NCBI GenBank assembly: GCA_964463985.1
Contig: CAYXEK010000022.1
Span: forward strand, 1-42,197
Direction of reading: 5' to 3'
DNA: 42,197 bases
Origin: JAXGPF01 sp964463985
GTDB lineage: Bacteria > Verrucomicrobiota > Kiritimatiellia > JAAZAB01
Position 1 is the stretch's first letter. The number at the start of each line of letters is the position of its first letter. A program made the position numbers and the translations under genes. Below, piece by piece: positions 7,132-15,415 of this stretch. The notes under the pieces are model-generated. The model was not told the DNA's origin. It ran no database searches and saw only the letters and a program-made list of their open reading frames with translations.

Positions 7132-7231
7132 TTTGAAATTCAGGAAACTTTTTTTGCACCCGATAGGCGCAGGATTATTCAAGCCTGATGTTCTTATTCT
7201 CAACATTTTATCCCGTTTCCTGAATTTCAAA
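7132..7231. repeat. 17-bp perfect inverted repeat pair
   Basis: TTTGAAATTCAGGAAAC (7132-7148) is the exact complement of 7215-7231, and both are bordered outward by a CCGG-containing sequence. The 66-bp interior is AT-rich. The same GAATTTCAAA word followed by CCGG occurs at 405-418 before mdcC. The right arm lies just after the FAH-family stop codon. Confidence 0.65.
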
Positions 7232-7245
7232 TGCCGGATATGGGA

Positions 7246-8106
7246 TCATTGCACGGCGTTCATTTGCCGGCCCAGTTTTTCCACCGCCACTTCCACGGCA
7301 TCGCCGGGATGGAGCGTCAGCGGCGGGCGGCGCGCCGAACCGATGCCCGCGGGAGTCCCGGTGGCGATTACATCCCCCGGCAACAGGGTGATCGCGGCGC
7401 TGATATAAGATATCAGGAAAGGAATTTTGAAAATCATGTCCGCCGTGCTTCCCTGCTGCAGCATTGCGCCGTTAATCCTGGATTCAATCCGCAGGTTGCC
7501 GGGATCCCCCACTTCGTCAGGCGTCGCCAGCCAGGGGCCCATCGGGCAAAAGGTATCCGGACTTTTCCCGCGGAACCATTGACCGTCCGCGCGCTGGGCG
7601 GCGCGGTCGGTAACGTCATTCAATGCCATGTAGCCTGCGACGTATTCCAGCGCGCGGTCTTCCGCCACCCGGCGGGCAGTCCGCCCGATCACCACCGCCA
7701 ATTCAGCTTCCAGGTCCACCACCGTGGCACCGGACGGCAGGCAAATCGGATCGCGCGGTCCGGTCACCGCCGTGGCGGCCTTGTCGAATAATATGGGTGA
7801 GCAGGGCACCTCGGCGTCGAATTCCCGGGCATGGTCGGCGTAATTCTTGCCCAGGCAGATGATTTTTCCCGGACGCGCTACCGGCGGCCCCAGGCGGACG
7901 CCTGCAGCCGGCGTCAGTTTACGCCCCCTTTCCGATAACAGACCCGGCAACCGCGCCATTCCGAAGCGGCGGAAAAAATCCTCGTTGTAATCTTCCAGGT
8001 CATAGGCCATTCCGCGCACGTCCAAAATCATCGGCGCAGCACCGGCATCTTCCACCAAAACGCCCGGCCTTTCCCGGCCGGGATATCCAAAACGGACCAG
8101 TTTCAT
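7246..8106 (-). CDS. Fumarylacetoacetate hydrolase (FAH) family protein
   Basis: This 286-aa protein has an N-terminal cap domain (1-75) and the FAH catalytic beta-roll (about 80-286). Visible family motifs are CLGKNYADHAREF, the metal-binding DLEAELAVVIG, NDVTDRAAQ, the FRGKSPDTFCPMGPWL loop and GDVIATGTPAGIG. Such enzymes hydrolyse or decarboxylate C-C bonds of acylpyruvates or 2-oxo-diacids with Mg2+; the exact substrate cannot be told. The closest functional classes are acylpyruvase and oxaloacetate decarboxylase-like members. It stands alone on the minus strand; GATAAT in its ~105-bp leader (complement of about 8131-8136) is a possible -10 box with only a weak -35. Confidence 0.85.
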   Translation of the reverse strand: MKLVRFGYPGRERPGVLVEDAGAAPMILDVRGMAYDLEDYNEDFFRRFGMARLPGLLSERGRKLTPAAGVRLGPPVARPGKIICLGKNYADHAREFDAEVPCSPILFDKAATAVTGPRDPICLPSGATVVDLEAELAVVIGRTARRVAEDRALEYVAGYMALNDVTDRAAQRADGQWFRGKSPDTFCPMGPWLATPDEVGDPGNLRIESRINGAMLQQGSTADMIFKIPFLISYISAAITLLPGDVIATGTPAGIGSARRPPLTLHPGDAVEVAVEKLGRQMNAVQ

Positions 8107-8211
8107 AGCACACCAAATGCTTTTAGACTAAAATGAACAGGTATTATCCCAAATTCAGCCGGAAACACAAGCTTTAACCGCCACACGGCCTCTGCGGAGT
8201 ACCCGCCGCGC

Positions 8212-10098
8212 CTAATCCGGCGCCACATGCGCCGCAAGCGGGCGCTCCTCCACGCGCCATTCGGTCAAAACCAGATTTTGCCGATACGCAACCGCGCCCA
8301 GTCGCCGCAAAACCTCCGGCTTAAGTCCGGCTACCACCACTATTTCCTTCACGGCATACCGCTTCGCCAACCCCTCCAACCGGTCAATTCCCCCGCGCAC
8401 CGGGTAGCCGTACACCCAGCGTCCATGCAGATTAGTGTCGTCGTCCAAAATTCCCACGATCCGGCGTCGGTCGCCGGCGCCGGGATACCTGGCGCTGCGC
8501 TGCCGCAAAAAAAGCATGCCGCGCACACCGGCGCCGTAAACCAGGGCATTATGGCAATCCCTGTAAATCGCCAGGGAAGGATGCCTGGCGCTGAAGGCCA
8601 TGATATCCTGCAGTGTGCGCGATATTACTCGCACGCCCGCTACCAGCGGCAGCCCCATGCCGAGATAGAGCAGCGCCTGGAGAACCAAAGCCCGGTCGAG
8701 CGTTTGCCCGCGCAGCACCGTGAGCGCCACGCTGGCCATGGTGCCCAGGAACATGGCGACGCCCAGAAGCAGCAGTTCCCCGATCCGCGCCCGGCTCCAC
8801 ACCCGCTGATAAGTCCGCGCCAGGAACATGGCAATAAAAGACAAACCCACCCAGACCGGCGCCGCGTGCAGCCAGGCGTATTTGAAAGTGTTCGGCGGCA
8901 ATGCCGGCCAGGTCAGCCAGAGCGCAGTTGCCAGGCAGCAAGCCAGGATCACCGCATCCACCACCGGATACAGGATCACGGCCGCCGCCTTGCCGGGCGG
9001 CCGCCGCAAACCGTACAATAAAGCCGAACCGCTGTCCCATAATTCCACCCGCGCCAGGTGGCGCACCACAACGTATGCCCCGGCGACAAACGCCGCCAGG
9101 TAAATACCCACCGCGTAAGCCTGGTACACCAGCCCCAACAGCGCCACGCCGACCAGAAAAATTCCCAGGACATACAATACCGTCGCCACCCGGCGCTGCG
9201 ACATGCCGGACTTGGACAGCCGATGGTGCAAATGTTCCATGTCCGCCTGCATGATCCCCGGCTTGCGGCCGCCGGCCAGCAACCCGCGCACAAACCGCCG
9301 CCAGATCGCCAGCAGGGTGTCGAAAAGTGGCACGCCCACCGCCAGCAACGGCACGCCGATGGAAGCCATGGCGGCGCCCTTGGAACTGCTGCTGAGCGCG
9401 ATCACCGCCAGGCTGAACCCCAGAAACATGCTGCCGGAATCCCCGAGGAATATGCTGGCCGGGTGAAAATTATAGCGCAAAAAACCCGCGCAGGCGCCCA
9501 TCAAACCCAGCAGCACCAGCACATCCGCCGGCAGGTGACGCAAGAGCAATCCTCCCGCCATGCCCAACGCGGCTATCAGGGCCAGACCGGCCGCCAACCC
9601 GTCCATGCCGTCAATCAGGTTAAAGGCATTGGTGATGGCCAGTATCCAGAAAACCGTCATCGCCAGATCCAGCGCCGCCGGCAAGGGCACCCCCAGGGCA
9701 ATGCCGAACCGCATGCCGCAAAAATACGCCAGGACCGCGGCGGCAATCTGACCCGCCAGCTTGATCCAGGGCCGGATGCCGCGCACATCGTCTACTACCC
9801 CTACGCCCGTGATCAAGGCGGAAAGCGCAAGAAATTTCAGCCACCAGGCCAGGTCCAGCGTGCCGGTAAACTCCTTCCAGGGCGGCAAAAACACCACCGC
9901 CGCCGCCGCATGGAACCCGGCAAAAACCGCCACCCCTCCCAGGCGCGGCACCGGCCGGGTATGCACCCGGCGCTGATCGGGCAAGTCCACCAGCCCCCGG
10001 GCCAGCGCCAGCCGTCGCACCAGCGGGGTCAACACCAAGGTTACCAGGGCCGCCGCGGCTAACGCCGCCAGATATTTCGCGATAAATTGGTAGTTCAT
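8212..10098 (-). CDS. WecA/TagO-like glycosyl-1-phosphate transferase with C-terminal CapD-type membrane and nucleotide-binding module
   Basis: The N-terminal ~340 residues are a polytopic polyprenyl-phosphate GlcNAc-1-phosphate transferase (GT4, MraY/WecA/TagO superfamily). Motifs are GLVDLPDQRRVHTRPVPRLGG, VVDDVRG, NAFNLIDGMDGLAAG, FLGDSGSMFLGF and the cytoplasmic EHLHHRL. It would load the first sugar phosphate onto undecaprenyl phosphate for an envelope polymer. The C-terminal ~270 residues add about four more membrane helices and a Rossmann-like module, ALVYGAGVRGMLFLRQ ... RIVGILDDDTNLHGRWVYGYPVRGG ... EIVVV. These resemble the N-terminal half of CapD/PglF-type epimerases, but the catalytic SDR half is missing. 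The ATG at 10098 gives the family-typical N-terminus; a GTG at 10125 is possible. Confidence 0.85.
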   Translation of the reverse strand: MNYQFIAKYLAALAAAALVTLVLTPLVRRLALARGLVDLPDQRRVHTRPVPRLGGVAVFAGFHAAAAVVFLPPWKEFTGTLDLAWWLKFLALSALITGVGVVDDVRGIRPWIKLAGQIAAAVLAYFCGMRFGIALGVPLPAALDLAMTVFWILAITNAFNLIDGMDGLAAGLALIAALGMAGGLLLRHLPADVLVLLGLMGACAGFLRYNFHPASIFLGDSGSMFLGFSLAVIALSSSSKGAAMASIGVPLLAVGVPLFDTLLAIWRRFVRGLLAGGRKPGIMQADMEHLHHRLSKSGMSQRRVATVLYVLGIFLVGVALLGLVYQAYAVGIYLAAFVAGAYVVVRHLARVELWDSGSALLYGLRRPPGKAAAVILYPVVDAVILACCLATALWLTWPALPPNTFKYAWLHAAPVWVGLSFIAMFLARTYQRVWSRARIGELLLLGVAMFLGTMASVALTVLRGQTLDRALVLQALLYLGMGLPLVAGVRVISRTLQDIMAFSARHPSLAIYRDCHNALVYGAGVRGMLFLRQRSARYPGAGDRRRIVGILDDDTNLHGRWVYGYPVRGGIDRLEGLAKRYAVKEIVVVAGLKPEVLRRLGAVAYRQNLVLTEWRVEERPLAAHVAPD

Positions 10099-10197
10099 TG
10101 AGTTGGCAGCATCAAAAACCCGCACTTATTCTGCCGGAAACGCCGCAAAAAACAAGCAAATCCGACCGGCGTTTGCACAGCAAGGCGCAGAAATGCG

Positions 10198-10845
10198 TCA
10201 TGCTCCGCGTCCTTTCTCCTGACTGCCGGCTTCTGGTTCGTTTTGCGGAAGCGGAGCTTGCCGCCCCAGGTAACACAGGCGGATATACAGCCAGCCCAGC
10301 AGCGCGCCGGCCAGGTCCGCACATAGATCCAGCGAGGTGTTGATATAGCCGCCGACTCCCGACTGCGGCACGCAGGCTGAAACGATAAATTCCAATATCT
10401 CGTTCAGAGCGCCCATGCCGAGACCGGCCATGACCAGAATTATGCCCAGCGCAACCGGATGCCGCACAGGTTGTTGGAGGAGACGCGACAACAAGGAGAA
10501 AGCCACCAGCGTCGAGGCGCCAAAACCCCATATGTGCACAAGCTGGTCATAGCGCAAGATCGGGTATGTATCCGATAGACGGAAAAGCATTGCGTCGTAC
10601 AACCTGCTCCCTTCAATGGCAATGCCGCCGCCGGCAAGGTGGAGCGCCGACCAGACTGTCAAACCGAGCAGGGATGCCAGCGTGTAGTCAACATGGTTGA
10701 TGCTTACCCCAACCAGTCCCAGCAGAAGAATGATGACCCCGACATATATGATGAATTCGTAATTCAGACGCGCAATGAACAAAACCCCGAATCCAATCAG
10801 CAGGGACAGATTGATCAAGAGCAGAACGATGTGCGATTTCTTCAT
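10198..10845 (-). CDS. DUF2238/YjdF-like integral membrane protein
   Basis: This 215-aa protein has about six predicted helices (LLLINLSLLIGFGVLFIARL, FIIYVGVIILLLGLVGVSI, YTLASLLGLTVWSALHLAGGG, VHIWGFGASTLVAFSLLSRL, ALGIILVMAGLGMGALNEILEF and DLCADLAGALLGWLYIRLC). The pattern HxxGG, YDxxxH, NEIxEF and DTxxDLxxNxxGA-like (here NTSLDLCADLAGALLG) is characteristic of the DUF2238 / YjdF membrane family, whose function is unknown. The ATG at 10845 (MKKSHIVLL) is preferred to an upstream ATG at 10863. It lies between the WecA-like gene and an L,D-transpeptidase on the same strand. Confidence 0.72.
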   Translation of the reverse strand: MKKSHIVLLLINLSLLIGFGVLFIARLNYEFIIYVGVIILLLGLVGVSINHVDYTLASLLGLTVWSALHLAGGGIAIEGSRLYDAMLFRLSDTYPILRYDQLVHIWGFGASTLVAFSLLSRLLQQPVRHPVALGIILVMAGLGMGALNEILEFIVSACVPQSGVGGYINTSLDLCADLAGALLGWLYIRLCYLGRQAPLPQNEPEAGSQEKGRGA

Positions 10846-10895
10846 TGCCGGATAGCATCCCAATCAGGGCTGAAAAACGCGCAATGAGCGCGCGT

Positions 10896-11588
10896 TCAGC
10901 CGTTTTTACCAGCCGTTTGCTTTTCCTTTAGCAGCTCTGCGAGTTCAGCGCTTATTTGCGCATACAGTTCCCCCGTCCATTCAGGCAAATCTGATCCTTG
11001 CCGGGGCAGCTCCCGCATGCGCAGGTCCATCGGCGCCAGAATGACCTTGATGTTTTTGAGGCCCGTATCCGCTGCCAGTACAAAAAGATCCTCGACCGCT
11101 TGGTCGCCCACCGCCAGACAGCCGGCCGAGCGGGTATCGCCGTGAATCATTATGTCGCCGCCAGGATGCCGGCGCCCGTCCTCCCGGGCACGCATAAGAT
11201 CGAATGAATTCGGGTAATTCAGGCGAAGGGATAAATGGAAGCGGCTGTTGGGATTGAGCAAATCTACCTCGTAAATTCCCTCGGGTATCTGCCGGTCGCC
11301 CTCCTTCAACTTTGGGCCCAGATCGCCGCTTTTGCCGAGGATGGGATATATCCTGACCAACGCGAAGCCGCCCCGGCGCCGGCTTTTAGCCCAGGCTTCA
11401 AGTTGCCTTTCAGCTTTGAGCCCGACCAAGACCAGCGCTGCCGGCGGATAGTCCACAGCGGCTGACTGGAAGTACGGCCGCATCCGGCTGCGCGCGGCTG
11501 CTCCGTACTGGCGGATACTGTCTGCCACCGCCGCCTTGCCAGCGTTCACGCCATGGCGGCTATTCATGTAATTCCCATGTTGATTCAT
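10896..11588 (-). CDS. YafK-like L,D-transpeptidase family protein
   Basis: This 230-aa YkuD-fold protein resembles E. coli YafK (DpaA). It shows FALVRIYPILGKSGDLGPKLKEGDRQIPEGIYEV, LNPNSRFHLSLRLNYPNSFD and the catalytic HGDTRSAGC, with active-site His and Cys. YafK-type members cleave or form links between peptidoglycan and lipoprotein or between stem peptides. No clear Sec signal is visible with any start: the N-terminus is Ala/Arg-rich, so export is not explained. Candidate starts are GTG 11639 (overlapping the upstream gene by 19 bp), ATG 11588 and ATG 11567; 11588 is a compromise. The short C-terminal tail is charged and helical. Confidence 0.8.
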   Translation of the reverse strand: MNQHGNYMNSRHGVNAGKAAVADSIRQYGAAARSRMRPYFQSAAVDYPPAALVLVGLKAERQLEAWAKSRRRGGFALVRIYPILGKSGDLGPKLKEGDRQIPEGIYEVDLLNPNSRFHLSLRLNYPNSFDLMRAREDGRRHPGGDIMIHGDTRSAGCLAVGDQAVEDLFVLAADTGLKNIKVILAPMDLRMRELPRQGSDLPEWTGELYAQISAELAELLKEKQTAGKNG

Positions 11589-11620
11589 CAAGGAGGGCCG
11601 CGGCGCATTGCGCCCTGCCT

Positions 11621-12283
11621 TTATCCGGCGGGAAACCACCGCAACAATTCCCGGGCCACAATTTCATGGCCCTGCCGGTTGGGATGGTTGGTCCATGACA
11701 GAATATCGGACAGGTCCTCCGCGGCACTGTACTGCATGCAGGCATGCAGGCTGTCCGCCAATCCGGTCGCGTGCTGCGCGGCCAGCGCGCGTATCTGATC
11801 GGCATGTTCTGTGAGCAGGTTTGTTCCCACGCGCGCGCCGGCCGCAGATTGGGTAATGTCAGGCGTCGGCGTCAGTAGAATCATTTTTATCCCGGAAGCG
11901 AGGCCGGCCTTAATCATGCGCGTCCATGACGCGCGCGCTTTGTCCAATCCAATGCGGCGGTCATTCAGTCCGTAATCAATAGTGATGAGATCGGGCCGGT
12001 GGCAAAGGACGTCACACTTAAAACGATCCGCGCCGCCGGCTGAATTTTCCCCGCCAATTGCCGTGACAATCACATTAATGACCGCACAAGGAAAACGGCG
12101 TTTGAGCAAGACATGCAGCAAATGCGGATAAGCATTCATCGTATCCACCACCGGCGTAGCAAAATAGCCCGCAGGCACGCTGTGCCCGTGGCAGACTATG
12201 TTTATTGTGCGGTTACCGGGCCAGTGGGTTCTGAGCATCTTGCATAGGTCAAACAGATAAGACGACCGATTGGCCACGCTCAT
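11621..12283 (-). CDS. SGNH/GDSL-type hydrolase
   Basis: This 220-aa cytoplasmic-looking esterase has block I VCHGHSVPAGY with nucleophile S35 in GHSxxxG, and block III DYGLNDRR with the oxyanion Asn. Block V is WTNHPNRQGHE: the catalytic His is kept, but Asn stands where Asp is usual (DxxH). SGNH enzymes remove or transfer acyl groups on sugars and lipids; the substrate is unknown. ATAAAATAAT precedes the ATG, with GGGA 10 bases upstream. The next gene begins at or just before its stop, so the two are probably co-transcribed. Confidence 0.75.
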   Translation of the reverse strand: MSVANRSSYLFDLCKMLRTHWPGNRTINIVCHGHSVPAGYFATPVVDTMNAYPHLLHVLLKRRFPCAVINVIVTAIGGENSAGGADRFKCDVLCHRPDLITIDYGLNDRRIGLDKARASWTRMIKAGLASGIKMILLTPTPDITQSAAGARVGTNLLTEHADQIRALAAQHATGLADSLHACMQYSAAEDLSDILSWTNHPNRQGHEIVARELLRWFPAG

Positions 12284-12431
12284 ATTATTTTATTCCCGCT
12301 GAATGGACCGGGTGCGCCAAGCATTATCCGACCACGGCGCGCGGCGCGCGCCGGATATAGCTTTATCAGCCTGCACCGGCAACTGCCGGAAGCCTGCCAA
12401 ACGTTATCGCCCAAGTCAAGCCATTGCAGCC

Positions 12432-13432
12432 GGCGGCAGCGATATTAACGCAATCAAAATAATTATGCATCGGCGCACTGATCAACGCAAAAAAGCCGGC
12501 CCCGCTGGGCCGCAATATTCAGGTGATATCCGCTCCGCTTGATCCAGGAATTCCGCCGCAATGCGCAGGTAACGCCCTGGCTCCTCGATGTGGCTTTCAT
12601 GGGCGCTGTGTTCAAACAACACATGGCGGGCGCCCGGGATTCCCCGCCGCAGGGTTTCCATGATGGCCGGCGTGGCTTCGTCATAACGCCCGGAAGTCAG
12701 CAAAGTCGGCAGCCGGATTTCCCCCAGGCGGCCGGCAATATCCCAGTCCCGGAGATTGCCGGTGACGTAAAACTCGCTGGCGCCCCACATTGTATTGTAA
12801 ACCACCGGATTGGCGGCGATTTTTCCCATGGTGCGGGTCAGGCAGTCCGGCCAGGGGTCCAGCCGGCAGACATGGCGCCGGTAAAAGAACATGATGGCCT
12901 CGGTATATTCAGAAGTATCTGTTGTGCCGGCGGCTTCGTGGCGTTCCAGGGTTTGTCGGATGTCGTCCGGCAATTCCGCGCGCAACCGGTTGGCCTCCGC
13001 GACCCACTGTCTGGTGCTCGCGGGAGCGCTGGCGATAATCAATGATTTCAATCCGGCCGGCTTACGCAGCGCGTACTCCATTGCCAGCATGCCGCCCCAT
13101 GACTGGCCTAGGATATGCGCCTGGCCCAGCCCCAATCCGCCGCGAACCGCGTCAATTTCCCGGAGAAACATATCCATGTTCCACAGCCGCGCATCATGGG
13201 GTTGATCCGAGTTGCCGCATCCTAGCTGGTCGTAAAAAATGACCTGGCGTCCGGAATCGGACAGGACTGCCAGCGGCTCAAGGTAGTCATGCGGAGCGCC
13301 CGGACCGCCATGGAGACAAAGCAACGGGGTTTTCGCTGGCTTTTTGACCGCGGCGGAAGCAACCACGCGGTACCAGGTTCTGTATCCGTTAAACGGGATA
13401 AAGCCTTCTTTGATTTGCATTGTGCGGTCCAT
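12432..13432 (-). CDS. Prolyl iminopeptidase-like alpha/beta hydrolase
   Basis: The coding region proper ends at 12482; the 50 bases after it contain no other gene. It is an alpha/beta-hydrolase of about 316 aa in the proline-specific peptidase family (S33). It has the oxyanion HGGPGAPHDY, DQLGCGNSD, the nucleophile elbow LGQSWGGM, the acid in SGRYDEATP and the catalytic His in EHSAHESHIEEP. A helical cap domain spans about residues 145-225. The known activity is release of N-terminal proline or other residues from peptides; some relatives hydrolyse amides or esters. ATG 13432 follows a TTG codon, and ATG 13417 (MQIKEGF) is an alternative. It may supply amino acids together with the M42 peptidase, but they are not linked. 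Confidence 0.85.
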
Positions 13433-13533
13433 CAAACGCCGCCTGGTTGATCATTTCCCGGAATCAAGCCGAATACTCCGGCAAAAAACGACACCCCTTG
13501 CATAAATTCAGCAATCCGGATAATAAACAAACC

Positions 13534-13555
13534 GCGCGGCCAGAGGCAACCGCGC
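13534..13555 (-). terminator. Possible terminator after the HAD gene
   Basis: GCGCGG (13534-13539) pairs with CCGCGC (13550-13555) around a 10-nt loop. On the minus strand it is followed by GGTTTGTTTATT, a T-rich tail. It starts 3 bp after the stop of the phosphatase gene. Confidence 0.4.
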
Positions 13556-13557
13556 AA

Positions 13558-14217
13558 TTAATCGGTCCTGACCGAATCCAAATAGCCCGTCAGATTGGCA
13601 AGGGAATTAAAAATAAAATCCGGTCCGGCGCTTTCAATTTCCGCGCGGCTGCCATAACCATGCGTCACGGCGGCGGTCGCCATGCCATGCTGCTTACCCC
13701 CGATAATATCGCAATAGCGGTCGCCCACCATGAGCGATTCCGAGGAATTCAAATCCTCGGTCTTGAGCACCCGGCCTATGAGGTCGGCTTTATCGGTGAA
13801 ACGGCCGTCGAGTTCGCTGCCATAAACAGCATGGAAGAATTGCCGGAGATTGAAATGATCGAGGATCCGGACGGCAAACACCGTGGGTTTCGCCGTGGCG
13901 AGAAACACCCGGATGCCTCCTGCGCGGATTTGGGCGAGCGCGGCGGCGGTCCCAGGATAGACAGCATTCTCGTAAATCCCGGTTGCGGCAAACCGTTCCC
14001 GGTAGTACTCGATGGCTTTATCAATCAGCTCATGGTCGTCGGTTTCCAGCAAGCTGGCAAAGGTTTTTTTCAAAGGCGGACCGATGCACCAGAGCAGCTC
14101 ATCGGCCGGGGGCGCTTTTCTTCCAAGTCGGCCAAGCGCGAATTGGATGCACCGCGTTATCCCTTCCCTGGGATCGGTGAGCGTCCCGTCCAGGTCAAGT
14201 AAAATGTTGCGAATCAT
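13558..14217 (-). CDS. HAD-superfamily phosphatase, phosphoglycolate-phosphatase-like
   Basis: This 219-aa protein has HAD motif I DLDGTLTDP (nucleophile D8, acid D10), motif II FLATAKP, motif III lysine in DKADLIGRVL and motif IV MVGDRYCDIIGGK. A helical C1 cap lies between motifs I and II. Family members remove phosphate from phosphoglycolate, nucleotides or small sugars. The cap does not identify the substrate. It is first in the minus-strand series and is bordered upstream by the terminal repeat of the transposase element. Confidence 0.85.
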   Translation of the reverse strand: MIRNILLDLDGTLTDPREGITRCIQFALGRLGRKAPPADELLWCIGPPLKKTFASLLETDDHELIDKAIEYYRERFAATGIYENAVYPGTAAALAQIRAGGIRVFLATAKPTVFAVRILDHFNLRQFFHAVYGSELDGRFTDKADLIGRVLKTEDLNSSESLMVGDRYCDIIGGKQHGMATAAVTHGYGSRAEIESAGPDFIFNSLANLTGYLDSVRTD

Positions 14218-14235
14218 ATCTTACACGCGCCCAAG

Positions 14236-14270
14236 GGGGGCCCAAGGGGTCAGGGGGCCCAAGGGGTCAG
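14236..14270 (+). repeat. Doubled GGGGTCAG motif at the left end of the transposase unit
   Basis: GGGGGCCCAAGGGGTCAG occurs twice, 14236-14253 and 14253-14270, with a 17-bp period. The right end has its own doubled motif in the opposite orientation (15368-15380 and 15384-15396, 16-bp period). Confidence 0.75.
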
Positions 14271-15377
14271 TCCCGTATTCTAGTATTTTCATCAAGTTGT
14301 TTGCGCATTTTGACAATCTGCCTGTCCTGATTTGTCTCGATCAGGCGCGGGTAACGCGAAAAGCAATCAACCCGGCCCATTTTCAATTTTTGACAAATCC
14401 ATTGATTAGGCACTGTGGTCCGGCGGCGTATCAGCCAGGCGATCAGACATTTTTCGGAATCAATGTGCTTTCTCGCCTGAATTTCAGTAAGAGTCGTCCC
14501 GAAATGCTCCAATGCTTGCTTGAGCAGATTTTCCGCCTCGTGTTCGTCATGCTTGTGTGCCGCTTCCCCTGAGTAAGATTCACGTTTCCCTGGAAGTTGT
14601 TTCAAACATCGCACTAAAAAACGCCGAAATGTTGGATTACCATAATACCACCCCCGTTGGATTTGTTTCCATTCAGAATCACTCTTTTGGGCTCCTTTTT
14701 TCGTGGATATTTCCGAAACACGCCTGTTTACATATAGCTGGTAATCCAACCGCCCCCGCGGCGCAGCGCTAAAACCCGAAGCGTTTAAAACACGTTTCGT
14801 TTCAAGCCATGCCGGATGATAGTGCTGGATATAAAACTGATAGCTGCTCCAGGGATATGCCTCCAACCCATTTACCATTACTTCCCGCAATCGGGCCCGC
14901 ACGGGATTAAGGTGAATATACAGACTTAATGCAGCAAAATAATGGTTTTCCGAGCTAACCGGAATGGCCTTATAGCGCCCCTGGAACAAATGCCCGCAGG
15001 TGCCATTACGCAAATGACAGCGTTGGGTATAGGTACCTTGAAGCCACTTCATGCCGGCCACAAGGTTGGGTTCCGGCGTTTCAACCAGAAGATGGTAATG
15101 ATTGGGCATTAACACGTAGGCGTGGATTCGCCAACCGGTACGTTCGCAAGCCTCGCCCAAGGCCGCAAGAAAGGCTTGCCTGTCGCGGTCATTAAGAAAA
15201 ATGAGATTGCGCCCGTTACCACGGCTAATTACATGATATACGGCGCCATCATATTGAATGCGCAATTTTCTAGACATGTGATGCTATATATCAAAAAACA
15301 GCTTGAACAACAAGATTTATAAGCGCATTACTGCGTCAGAAAAATATAAATATACTATAATATGGGACTGACCCCTT
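14261..15377. mobile_element. RAYT/IS200-like unit with 24-bp terminal inverted repeats
   Basis: The left end 14261-14284 and right end 15354-15377 are complementary at 22 of 24 bases; the shared core is AAGGGGTCAGTCCC. They enclose one transposase gene and a short AT-rich leader (15278-15353). The transposase stop codon (complement of 14267-14269) lies inside the left repeat. REP-associated tyrosine transposases are normally single-copy and flanked by such palindrome families; GGGGTCAG ends are familiar from environmental genomes. Confidence 0.75.
14267..15277 (-). CDS. REP-associated tyrosine transposase (Y1 HUH family)
   Basis: This 336-aa protein has the N-terminal Y1_Tnp domain (1-150): MSRKLRIQYDGAVYHVISRGN, the HUH metal site at H60-Y-H62 in MPNHYHLLVETPEP, and catalytic Y120 in LSLYIHLNPVRA. 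The remaining ~150 residues are a C-terminal extension with ENLLKQALEHFG, LIAWLIRRRTTVPNQWICQKLKMG, a helix-turn-helix-like segment similar to DnaA-type C-terminal domains seen in long RAYTs. It would cut and join single-stranded DNA at its flanking GGGGTCAG repeats. No frameshift or lost catalytic residue is seen, so it may be active. The leader is more AT-rich than its surroundings. It sits between a HAD phosphatase and folC and appears to have entered a non-coding gap. Confidence 0.88.
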   Translation of the reverse strand: MSRKLRIQYDGAVYHVISRGNGRNLIFLNDRDRQAFLAALGEACERTGWRIHAYVLMPNHYHLLVETPEPNLVAGMKWLQGTYTQRCHLRNGTCGHLFQGRYKAIPVSSENHYFAALSLYIHLNPVRARLREVMVNGLEAYPWSSYQFYIQHYHPAWLETKRVLNASGFSAAPRGRLDYQLYVNRRVSEISTKKGAQKSDSEWKQIQRGWYYGNPTFRRFLVRCLKQLPGKRESYSGEAAHKHDEHEAENLLKQALEHFGTTLTEIQARKHIDSEKCLIAWLIRRRTTVPNQWICQKLKMGRVDCFSRYPRLIETNQDRQIVKMRKQLDENTRIRD

Positions 15378-15396
15378 TTTCTTCTGACCCCTTTTT
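15354..15396 (-). repeat. Right terminal repeat with doubled CTGACCCC
   Basis: ACTATAATATGGGACTGACC... begins at 15354. CTGACCCCTTTTT occurs at 15368-15380 and again at 15384-15396. It ends 20 bp from the folC stop codon. Confidence 0.75.
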
Positions 15397-15415
15397 CTTT
15401 TTCCCCCGGATTCGG

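Noticed and set aside
12303..12542. 79-codon + strand frame between the SGNH and peptidase genes
   Set aside because: No Shine-Dalgarno and no recognisable composition; it overlaps the 3' end of the peptidase gene.
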